From NCBI GenBank assembly GCA_013400115.1, contig VXBP01002556.1, positions 625,120 to 689,119 of the forward strand: a stretch of DNA of 64,000 bases. Direction: 5' to 3'. The notes below the pieces were generated by a model, which was not told the DNA's origin, ran no database searches, and saw only the letters and a program-made list of their open reading frames with translations. This stretch comes from Rhinopomastus cyanomelas (taxonomy: Eukaryota; Chordata; Aves; Bucerotiformes; Rhinopomastidae). A program made the translations under genes and the position numbers. Shown here one piece after another: positions 24,691-33,718 of this stretch (position 1 is its first letter; each line of letters opens with the position of its first letter).

Positions 24691-26029
24691 ACCTATTTCC
24701 CAGGCTACCTCTCTCTTGTCAGCAGCCATCCATGTTCTTTAATCAAGCCAGAGTATTACTAATTATAATCCTATTTATTGCCATAGTACCTTGAATATTA
24801 AGCAGTGACAAGTTACTTGTTATGATTACTACACGAATGAAGGACAAGATGGTGAAACAGATGTTTGCAGGAAGAAAAGTAGCATTACTCACAATGTGGA
24901 ACAGGAGCAGTGTTCTCTTCCAATTCCATAAAGCAGACAAGTTGCAGAAATAAAGAGAACTGACACAAAACTTTAGGCTCTTGGAGAGTTTACAACAGCA
25001 GTGGACAGTGACTGGATTACAAAACACCCCAGTCATCAGCTGTGTTGGACAAACTACATTCTGGGTTGCCATGTGTTTTCATGCCCCAACCTCTTGCAGA
25101 AGTTGTCAGTCATTGGCATCTTACTGTCATTGACTGGAGCTTAGACTCAAGCATGTGACCTCCTCCAGAGGCACCAGCAAGTGTAATGTATGGATGCTAT
25201 TTCCAAAGTCCCCCTAAGTTTCATTCAAGCATAAAGAAAATTACATTAGACACATCTTTATGAAGGTCTAGTGTGTTCTTAGCATGAAGAGGGTCCTTCA
25301 GTAATATCTAAATCATATGCACAAGCAGAAAACACAAACAGTCTGAGGAAATAGAGCAACAACTTTTTTTTTTCTGGATTACTTAATGTGCTTTATTATG
25401 TTAGAAACCTTGTGAAAAGATTTGTTCCCATATAAGACCTGGTACTAGTCATCAAAAATTGTTGGTTCGGGTTGGATTACTGCCTTTCCTGTTTTATTAT
25501 CATTATTTTTTCCCTAGATTTTATGTATTTTTTTAAGTGTTATTTCCCTTTTTTGCTATCTCAGGTGCTAGAATCAGTACACATAGTCTAATGAGACTAA
25601 GTGCTCAGGTTTGTTTTTAACATTGCCAAAGTCTCGATGTGTAGGCTTGAAGACCCCTGAATTCCACAGGAAATTCTGTCACTGGCTAATAATGGGACAA
25701 GATAAAGCATGTGGGAAGAAGGAAGTCTATTAAAATGCATTGCTCAAAAGGATGGAGAACATTAGATAGTGACCAGTTTTACACTACACTAGTCGCTTTC
25801 AGGATGAATACTTGTTCTAATATGTTTTTTAACTGCCTTCTGCTGGTTTTCTGGCCTGATGCTTAGAATGAGGAATCCTCTGGTCTCTTGAAACCACCTC
25901 CAAGTGTCTGCATCGCAGACGCTCACATTTGATTTTGTCACACAAGTTTCCACCTACAGTCAATACTGGGGCACTTCTAGTGCCCACAGCAGCAGTGGAA
26001 GCCCCAATCCTGGTGAAAATTCAGGTGAA
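24691..26029. other. Unique intergenic DNA
   Basis: No gene or transposon recognised. There is a T-rich stretch around 25360-25560. Confidence 0.5.
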
Positions 26030-26153
26030 ACAGGATGAGGATCTGGGTAATCTGATAAAGTTGGAGATGTCCCTGCTTACATTATGAGGGTTGGAATAGA
26101 TCTTTAAAGGTTCCTTCCAACCCCATGATACATTGTATGATTCTATGATTAAT
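26030..26153 (+). mobile_element. CR1 3'-tail fragment
   Basis: About 120 bp of an older CR1 3' untranslated end: GTTGGAGATGTCCCTGCTTAC, GGTTCCTTCCAACCCCATGA and a terminal ATGATTCTATGATT. It carries no coding remnant. Confidence 0.85.
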
Positions 26154-26239
26154 AAATTCTAATTTGATGCCTAAAATAGGTCCCACAAATAGCTCCTTGA
26201 TAATACCTGGAAACACCTCTCTGTTGCCTAACTAAGATG

Positions 26240-26403
26240 TGGATCATAGAATGGCTGGGCTTGGAAAGAACCTTAAGAATCACCTACTTCCAAACCCCTT
26301 GCAGAGGCAGAGACACCTTTGCTATTACCCAGGGATCCATCCTGCCTGGCCTTCAACACTTCCAGCAATGGGGCAGCCACAACTTCTTGCCTCGAAGTTT
26401 GGA
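26240..26403 (-). mobile_element. CR1 3'-end fragment
   Basis: Reverse complement of an old CR1 3' end (ATCATAGAATGGCTGGGCTT, then CATCCTGCCTGGCCTTCAAC). It is followed without a gap by a plus-strand CR1, so the two form an inverted pair. Confidence 0.85.
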
Positions 26404-26972
26404 GTCCTTAGCACAGGAAAGACCTGGGCCTGTTGGAGATGGTCCAGAGGAGGGCAACAAAAATAGTAAGATGGCTACAGAAGAACCTCAGCTATGAGGA
26501 CAGTCTAAGAATGTTGTGGTTGCCCAGCCTAGAGAAGAGAAGGCTATTGGGAGATGTTATTGTGGTCTTTTAGTACTTCAAGGCAGCCCACAATAAAGAA
26601 GGGGACAAACTTTAGCATGGCCTATTGTGGTAAGACAAGTGGCAATGGTTTTAAACTGCAAGAGGGGAGATTCAGGCTGGATATGAGGAAGAAGTTTTTT
26701 ACATTGAGGGTGCTCTGGCAGGAGGGGTTGGTCTTGGATGATCTTTCAAGGTTCCTTCCAACCTGTAACGTTTTGTGATTCTGTGGTGAAAAACTGGAAC
26801 AATTTGCCCAGAGAGGTGGGAGAAGCCTCATCCCTAGAAACATTCAGTGTCAGGTTGACAGGGCTCTGAGCAACCTGATCTGTTTGAAGACGTCTCTGCT
26901 CATTGCAGTGGGAGCTGAACTAGGTGACCTTTGAAGGTCCCTTCCAACCCAAACTATTTTATGATTCTATGC
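26404..26972 (+). mobile_element. Old CR1 fragment hosting a nested CR1 tail
   Basis: The plus-strand CR1 runs through GGTCCAGAGGAGGGCAAC, AGGCTGGATATGAGGAAGAA and, after the interruption, CTGGAACAATTTGCCCAGAG to AGGTCCCTTCCAACCCAAAC and ATGATTCTATG. Inside it, at 26713-26785, lies a second CR1 3' end. The host sequence resumes exactly where it left off (GAGGGTG, insert, GTGAAAAACTGG), so the inner piece is a later insertion. Confidence 0.9.
26713..26785 (+). mobile_element. 73-bp CR1 tail nested inside CR1
   Basis: CTCTGGCAGGAGGGGTTGGT through CAAGGTTCCTTCCAACCTGT to TTTTGTGATTCTGTG is a self-contained CR1 3' terminus in the same orientation as its host. No target-site duplication is evident. 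It is one of several tail-only copies in the window. Confidence 0.85.
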
Positions 26973-28050
26973 ATGTTAACAGTTTTGTCCTCATTGAAAG
27001 GAAAAAACAATTTTCAGGCTGTATGACTCTATCTGTCATGATTTTTCTCTCTTTCTATTTGTTATTTCTAAGCAGAAAAAAAGCCTAAAAAATACCAGTA
27101 GATTGCCTGAGAGCCAGGATAATAAAATTGTTATGTTATTTCAATAATCTGAGAGAACAAGAGTCTTTCAGTACAAGATGACAGAAGGAAAGTTCTTAAT
27201 CTTCCCCTTACACAATTTTTTCACGTTCTATTTCCTCCTGAATGATTACATTGTGATAGAAGTAGATAAACTTTTAGCAAAGAATCATACTGAATATTTT
27301 ATTCACCGTGTGACCTGAACAAAGAGAAAACATTTATATTTCACATTTAGAAAAACCAGGAAAATTTCTGTCAAGCTGCTTGTTGTGATTGCACAGGAAG
27401 TGAGTCATGACAGTGTCCCCACCACAGGACACCCTTCCACAAGTCAGCTAGCTAGTGCCTGTAGATTGCCAGAAACTGGAAACTGGAATTGGAAGACTGA
27501 ATCTGATCCACCTCTACTCTCATCCAGTCCCAAGAAGTGGGTCTCAGTGACTTCTGTAGGTTACAGGTGTTAGTGTGATCCTGTTAAAGCCATGTGCAGT
27601 CTTCAACAGAGAGCTTAGAGAGTGCAAGGTGCCTGTTTTACTCAAGCTCTTTGGCTGCTGATGGCACTGCTCTGGTAGTACCACACCAGAAATACATTTC
27701 TCACAGTGCCACAGAGTGGCTATTACTGTCCTCATTTGCATTTGGGGAAATGCAACACATGAACTAAGCAGGTTGCACTTCCAGAGGCAGAGATCTAAAT
27801 GCAGTGGTCTAGAAATGAGCTAAGTGTCTGTGCTTCTATGGCAATCAAAGAAACTCAGAGAGCAGCAGAGCTTACCCTGTAGCCCATATTTAGTCTACTG
27901 TTCTTTAAATTATTATTATTAGCTCATAAATTGGTTATAATGGGAACTTAAACACTGAAAATTATCCAGTTATTTCAACACAAATGTTTAGGGCCATCTG
28001 AGATCAGCTTGGAACTCCAGCTGCTTTGCTAAAACCATGTGAGTCCTATA
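26973..28050. other. Unique intergenic DNA
   Basis: No gene or transposon recognised. Confidence 0.5.
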
Positions 28051-28121
28051 TCACAGAATGTTACAGGTTGGAAGGGACCTCAAAAGATCATCTCAGTCCA
28101 ATCCCCGCTGCTGGAGCAGGG
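28051..28121 (-). mobile_element. CR1 3' tail of the 5S chimera
   Basis: Reading the minus strand, this is a CR1 3' end of about 70 bp: CCTGCTCCAGCAGCGGGGAT, GATGATCTTTTGAGGTCCCT and TCCAACCTGTAACATTCTGTG. Directly upstream on the same strand is a 5S rRNA-like segment, so the two appear to be a single element. Confidence 0.9.
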
Positions 28122-28248
28122 TAAGCCTACAGCACCTGGTGTACCCAGACTGTCCCCCATCCAAGCACAAACAAGGCCCAACCACTTCTTAGCTAATCCA
28201 ACATGCCATCTCTATGTCTCTTCACCCACTCTTCTGGGCTATATGCCA
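28122..28248 (-). mobile_element. 5S rRNA-derived head fused to a CR1 tail (SINE-like)
   Basis: On the minus strand the last 75 or so bases of vertebrate 5S rRNA are readily recognised: AGCTAAG, then GGTTGGGCC, TGCTTGGATGGGGGAC, CTGGGTACACCAGGTGCTGT and AGGCTTA. The 5' half is more diverged (GGCATATAGCCCAGAAG corresponding to the GGCCATACCACCCTGAA region). The internal RNA polymerase III control region would lie in the alignable part but is mutated. The 3' end of the 5S part runs straight into the CR1 tail, which is the layout of a SINE moved by CR1. An alternative is a 5S pseudogene that happens to abut a CR1 tail. Confidence 0.8.
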
Positions 28249-28259
28249 TCTCTGTGCAA

Positions 28260-28672
28260 ATCATAGACTCATAGAATTGTTTGGGTTGGAAAAGACCTCC
28301 AGGATCACTGAGTCCAACCATCAACACTACTCTACATGTTCACCCCTAAACCATATCCACCAACACCACATCTAAGCATCTTTTAAATTCATCCAGGGAT
28401 AGTGACTCAGTCACCACTCTGGGCAGCTCATTCCAGTGCCTGACCACTCTTTCCACGAAGATTTTTTTCCTGATGTCTAATCTAAACCAACCTTGTGGAA
28501 GCTTGAGGTCATTCCGTCTGGTACCGTTGCTAATTACCTTTGAGAAGAGATCAGCTCCAACATCTCTACAATGTCCTTTCAACTGTAGAGAGCAATAAGG
28601 TCTGCCCTAAGCCTCCTCTTCCTCAAACTAAACAGCCCAAACTTTCTCAATCTCTCCTAAAAAATGTGTTGG
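28260..28672 (-). mobile_element. CR1 LINE 3' fragment
   Basis: Minus-strand CR1 from its 3' end (TCATAGACTCATAGAATTGT) through ACATGTTCACCCCTAAACCA. A short open frame (28346-28582) reads GWFRLDIRKKIFVERVVRHW and NELPRVVTESLSLDEFK, the C-terminal end of ORF2. Its 3' end lies only about 11 bp from the 5' end of the 5S chimera. It is the same subtype as the copies at 23.4 and 51.9 kb. Confidence 0.93.
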
Positions 28673-28974
28673 ATCACCCAGAGGAGGTCATCTGAACAAG
28701 AATCCTACTCTGGAAGAACAAGGTTCGGACATAAGAGAGGGATAAGGGCTTTGGGCTTTGGTTTCAGTTTCTAGCTGCTCGACAACAAATTATTTCAAAG
28801 CAGTGTATTTGTTTATAGCAGGAGACTCCACTTTCTGTTAGGAATCAGTTTAGCTCCCTAAATACCAGCAACTAGTAGCATGTGGGATGCTGCCAAGTCT
28901 TCAGCCTGACTGATGGTTATAGGCTTTTTCCAGGTCCTGTGCAGTCCTTAGGTAACTGCACCAGACACCCCGTC
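28673..28974. other. No gene or repeat recognised
   Basis: Short unique spacer between CR1 fragments. Confidence 0.45.
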
Positions 28975-29022
28975 ACATCTTTCGAGGTCCCTTCCCATCC
29001 CGAATGTTCTGTGATTCTGTGA
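28975..29022 (+). mobile_element. CR1 tail-only fragment (about 48 bp)
   Basis: CACATCTTTCGAGGTCCCTT followed by CCCATCCCGAATGTTCTGTG and ATTCTGTG is the extreme 3' end of a CR1, with nothing else of the element present. Confidence 0.88.
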
Positions 29023-31384
29023 TCTTAAACGACATCAGATGCCTCTGTGTGGAAAATTGAATCAAGTCTTTCTTGTTGAGTAAGACACTGGTTTGTCTTC
29101 TTTGTTGACAAGCAACCACATACTGTGTTTGCTTATGTCTGGATCCCTGAGGTTCTGCTGCACTCTGCATGCTCATTAAATATCTTAAATATTAAATAAT
29201 AACTCATTTGAATTGGTAATGGTTTTAAGCAAAGGCATTTCAATCAGAAGCAGCAACACTGAGCTTTTTATTTTCTCTGGCTGATGCATTTATTCATAAC
29301 TGAGCTGGCTAAGAAGAACAAAAGTAGCTTCCACCTGTTTGTGAAATGTCAGTGTGACATCCTGGACATGGGTATTGGAGTCTCAGGAGAGCTAAGTGCA
29401 GTGAGTAACTTTATTTTGTCCGGAAGTGGAGCTCAGCCCATTGGCTAGATGTGCATGACGCACTCTCTACATGCCTTATGTGCGTGCTTGTGTTGGTGAT
29501 GGGGCAAATATGACTCACTGCCGTGTGGGTTGGCTATCAGCTCAGCTGAGCCTTCTAACTTCAACGCAGCTCCTTAATTGACTCTGACAAGTCCATATCT
29601 ATCTTTTATATAATATTTTATGATGCCCTAAGGTCAAAATAGTTCTGCTCCTCTTGCTTAACCTTCTTTTACAGCAGGTTAAAAAATGGACTAAACAAGC
29701 TGGAAATAAGTAGCATTTAGAAGAATAGACTGTAAGGTAAATTTTTATTTCTTTGCTGGCAAAAACCCCTCTGTAACCGATGAAATAACAAACCCTGTAA
29801 ATATCAGAAAACCTGCACTGGTTTTTAGGGGATGTAAAGCTGGTCAAATCTTCTTCCGAGTCAATGGCAGGTACTTTTATTATTGGCTAGAGACGCCGCT
29901 ATGCGCTTCCATGGAAAACAACACAGGAAGCTGTTTTGCTGGGGTGCCTTTACTTTATGGAGTACTGCAGCTATAAAGAATTCTAATGCTCATAGTCAGG
30001 GAGCAAACAAATGGATAATTAGTTTAAAATGAAATCTTCTTTATTAAAATGACACTCTTCAGGAGCTGAACAAACTCATTTACTAGAAACACTGTTTACC
30101 AGGAGCTCCTCCAATTTGTATTGTTTGGTTCCTCAAACAATGGGACAAAAGGAGATTATCACAGAGTTTGCATGAATCCTCTGACTTTATACTGAATTAC
30201 AGGTGTAACTTCATGCAAATAATAACCAGTGAATCCTACGGGCACTGGGTGCCAGACTCTTGTGAGTTATTAGATGACTCTGTTCATCTAATGTTACCCA
30301 TTTTTTGTCCTGAATGTCTTACACAGCCTTGTCATCTCATCATCTACTATTCATGAGGACAGAGAATGACCCATGTTGTACCTAACAGTTGATTCATCTC
30401 TGCTTAAACTTCTCTTTTAGAATAGGATGAACTGTCTACTGGAGATGCTAGTCTCTCTCTTGCTAGCTTTGTTTGAGGTGCAACCTTTAGATGACTGAAG
30501 TTAGAGAAGATGAATCCAACCTATCCTTGGATTCTGTGTTGAGGATGCTGGTAGTAGCTTCTTCCTGTGTTTGTGAAGTGACTGGCTACTAGTTTTGAAA
30601 AGCAGGCCATGGTTTATGGTAGCAACTTTCAAGCGCTGTTGCAACCCCAATATTGGTTAAAATCATACTAGTTTCACTGAATATGTTTATGGTTCCGTTA
30701 TTCGGTTACTGTTCAGCCACAAATGTAGAGAGAACACTGGAAAGATCAGAAATGTTTTTATCAGCTGAAATAATGAAGAAGCATGAATGTTATGCACTGC
30801 AACAGAGCCACATTGATAACTAGATAGAAGTTTGTTGTTGTTGAGGTTTGAGACAGATGAGGGTCTGGTAAATAAGAGTAGGAGCTAAAATGGTGCCTGT
30901 CAGAAGTTTCCAGAAACAAGAAGAAAACTCTCCCCAGCTACAGGCAGAAACCCTCTTGGGCTCAGCATCTCCACAAATGAACAGGTTTGGGATTGTTTAT
31001 TCATTTCCTTTGGCAGGTTTGATTTTCTTTTGAGGAAATCTTGGGGTTTTTTGGGATGAGGGAGAAAGCAGCTGTGCTGCAGCCCTGGCTCTGAAAAAGA
31101 AGAAGGAGGAGGTAAAGGTCCGTGTGTACCAGCCCTCACTTCAGAATGTGGTGAAAGGCAGTGCTGAATAGAGGTGGTCCAAAGACAAAAGAGACCCAAC
31201 ATGGAGCAGAGTGGGCAGGGCAAAGGCAGCAAAGTTCTTAAAGAGAAGCCTTAACATCAAGATATCAGCACTGAAAACCAGTTTGGTAGTGGCTTGGATG
31301 TGGGAACCCCTACATCTTGCCGTGGACAGACATGGTGAGATATCTGGGGCAGAGCTGAGGGTGGTCACTACATTACAGCTTGGA
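29023..31384. other. Unique intergenic DNA
   Basis: No gene or transposon recognised. Confidence 0.5.
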
Positions 31385-31461
31385 AGGGTTGAGGATGGAG
31401 GGGTTGGACTAGATGGCCTTTGGAGGTCCCTTCCAACCCCAGCTGTTCCATGATTCTATGA
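31385..31461 (+). mobile_element. CR1 tail-only fragment
   Basis: GGGGTTGGACTAGATGGCCT, GGAGGTCCCTTCCAACCCCA and TTCCATGATTCTATGAC mark a CR1 3' end of about 75 bp. Confidence 0.9.
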
Positions 31462-32764
31462 CATGAGCTGGGGCTGTTGAAAGGGCTCGTTCTCTCTCCC
31501 AATTGTTTTTGTAAAGCTCTTGTGTGTTGGGGAATGTAGTGAGTGATGGGGTCTCTGTTGTTGGGTAATGGCTTCTCTGTTATTAAAAGTAAATGTCTTT
31601 CTCTGAATTTCCATGCTATTTTTCATCTGCAAACTCATAAGAGGCCAGTCAGGCACTTCTTGTCTTTTGTTTCAGTTTATTAGCACTCTGCTAATTAAGC
31701 CAGTTAGTCCTGGACTTGGCCAGTCTGGCAACTGGTGACAGTCTGAGAATAATGAAGAGTAAAAGAGGCAACTTTTGTGTTATCTGTGCATATTTATCAT
31801 GTGCTTCAGTTGCCGCAGCTCAAAAGATGAAACCACTTACTTTAAAAGTAATGTGGCAATATCAGAAAATTGCATCTGAAGAAAATGAAGCTCAAATTAG
31901 ATTCAGTGAGACCACAGTGGCTCGTAAGTTTGACTGAGGAGAAGGAAACAGATCTGCTCTCTGGGAGTCCCCCAGTGGCTTAGCTGAAGTCTAATACAAT
32001 GCCACACAGGCACCTAAATCATGAAAAGAGTTTATTATGTCTGTGCACCTAAAGTAATAGCAAGCTTGAAGCTGAGGTTGATAAATATCTGGATAAAGAC
32101 TGAGTTCCCTGCTGCTCATTAAAGAACCAAGGAAAGACTGAAGTCTGCCACCAGGTTTCTGCAGCCTGATGTACATGAGGTGGTCAAGACTGAGAGATAT
32201 CCAGGTCAAGCTTTAACAGATAACAGGCATGCACACATAGCCTGGGGCTAAAGATACTCACCAATTAAAAATTGTGTGATGAAAGATGGTTAGAGAAGAT
32301 GGCAAATGCATGAGATAATTACAGGGAGTAATTGAAATGTCTGGGAATGTGTCAAAGATCATGCAAAATTATTGCACTGCCATTAGTGGGAGGTGAGAAT
32401 AGAACTCGGATAGGGGTAGTAGAGCAGTTAGAGCGAATATTGAGGTAGGAGAATAGGGAGGATGGATTTTAGTGAAGCAGAGGTGATCTGGACTGCAAAA
32501 TGAACAGCCATGTACACTAGAGAGTTTATCAGTCTTGGGGCTTGCTGTATCATCCTATCTGTACAGCATCATCTGTGTAGATTTGGTTGTCTAATTCAGC
32601 TAGCAGCCAGCATGACCAAAGAGTATAGGAAGGAGCATAGCAAGGGACATGGAAGGGTTGGTGATACTCATGAGTGAACTGGAGATACCTCTGCTGCTAG
32701 TGGTATGTCTCTGTTTTCCTGTCCTTCAGTTCCCATGAGGAAATTATGAGCTTCAGCTACAAGA
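31462..32764. other. Unique intergenic DNA
   Basis: No gene or transposon recognised. The last 70 bases or so may belong to the LTR that follows. Confidence 0.45.
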
Positions 32765-33066
32765 CTGTCATGGAATATCCTTTTTGCTACTTCAGGCCAG
32801 CTGTCCTGGCCATGATCCCTTACAGCTTCTTGTGCACCTGCTCGACTGCAGAGCATGGAAAATAGATTTTTTGATATATAGATATATATTTATATATTTA
32901 TAGATATATACTTATTATATCTTTGATTTAGGAAAAGCAGTGCTTAACAGAAACTAAACTAAAGCATTAATGTGTTATCAACATTACCCTCATGTTAAAC
33001 CCAAAATATACCACTGTACCAGCTACCAGGAGGAAAATTAACTCTGTCACAGCTGACACTGAGACA
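32765..33066 (-). mobile_element. Partial ERV LTR with internal AT microsatellite
   Basis: Same LTR family as at 17.3 kb, minus strand. Matching blocks are CATGGAATATCCTTTTTGCT, GGCCAGCTGTCCTGGCC, CTTCTTGTGCACC and, after an AT-rich repeat, GCAGTGCTTAAC, TGTGTTATCAACATTACC and TACCAGCTACCAGGAGG, up to TGACACTGAGACA. Only the 5' half of the LTR is present. Confidence 0.72.
32871..32924. repeat. AT-rich microsatellite in LTR
   Basis: Irregular repeats of GATATATA/TTTATATA sit where the LTR normally has unique sequence between its CTTCTTGTGC and GCAGTGCTTA blocks. Confidence 0.85.
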
Positions 33067-33594
33067 AGGATAATAAGGAGGTAGGGAACAGTTCTGATAA
33101 AAATCCTAAATCCTGATGTGAGTGGAGGATCACAAGAGCAGCCCACAAGCTCAGTAACAATAGGGCATGTGGTGGGGAGCATGAAGAAGCTGATCAGATG
33201 AATATAAGCTGCTTGCCCTCCCCATCCATTTCTTGACTTATTTGCTTTGTCTAAATACAGATAGTTTTTATTCTCAACTGTGTAGGAAGACTTCTTTAGC
33301 CATATAAACCTCTGTCAGAGTTTACAAGGTTACCCAGTTTGAAGTGATCATTTGCTGGCCACAGCTCTTCAGCCCATTTTCCATGGAGAATGATGATTGC
33401 TGGCTACTTCTTTGTCCCCTTAAGTGGACCCCTTAGGGCTCCCAATATTCCTGAAGGCTCATGACATTGTGCTGATACCAGCGAAGAGCATAAGACAGGC
33501 TTGGAAAAGGTTCTGCTTAGAGCCACCACCAAGAGCAGGACCTTAAACAGCACAGCACCCAACACTGTAAATCAGTATGTGGTATGTATGAAAG
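33067..33594. other. No gene recognised
   Basis: Apparently unique. A weak resemblance to the 3' half of the same LTR in opposite orientation near 33225-33285 was noted but is not convincing. Confidence 0.4.
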
Positions 33595-33718
33595 TGACAA
33601 AACCCACTGACTCTATGACTTGGTCTGGGTGGTCCTGCTGTGGCAGGGGGATTGAACCGGATGATCTTTTGAGGTCCCTTCCAATCTCTAATGATTCTAT
33701 GATTCTATGATTTTGGGT
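33595..33718 (+). mobile_element. Short copy of the two-tailed CR1
   Basis: Starts with only about 16 bases of the first CR1 3' end (ACCCACTGACTCTATG). It continues through the same join as at 17.2 and 57.8 kb into the second CR1 3' end (ACTTGGTCTGGGTGGTCC, GAGGTCCCTTCCAATCTCTA, ATTCTATG repeats). The copy is 5'-truncated just upstream of the join. Confidence 0.8.

Noticed and set aside
33190..33290. Possible plus-strand LTR 3' half next to the minus-strand LTR piece
   Set aside because: Only one block (TTTGCTTTGTCTAAA and TTTTTATTCTCAAC) resembles the LTR and the orientation is opposite. The match is too weak.
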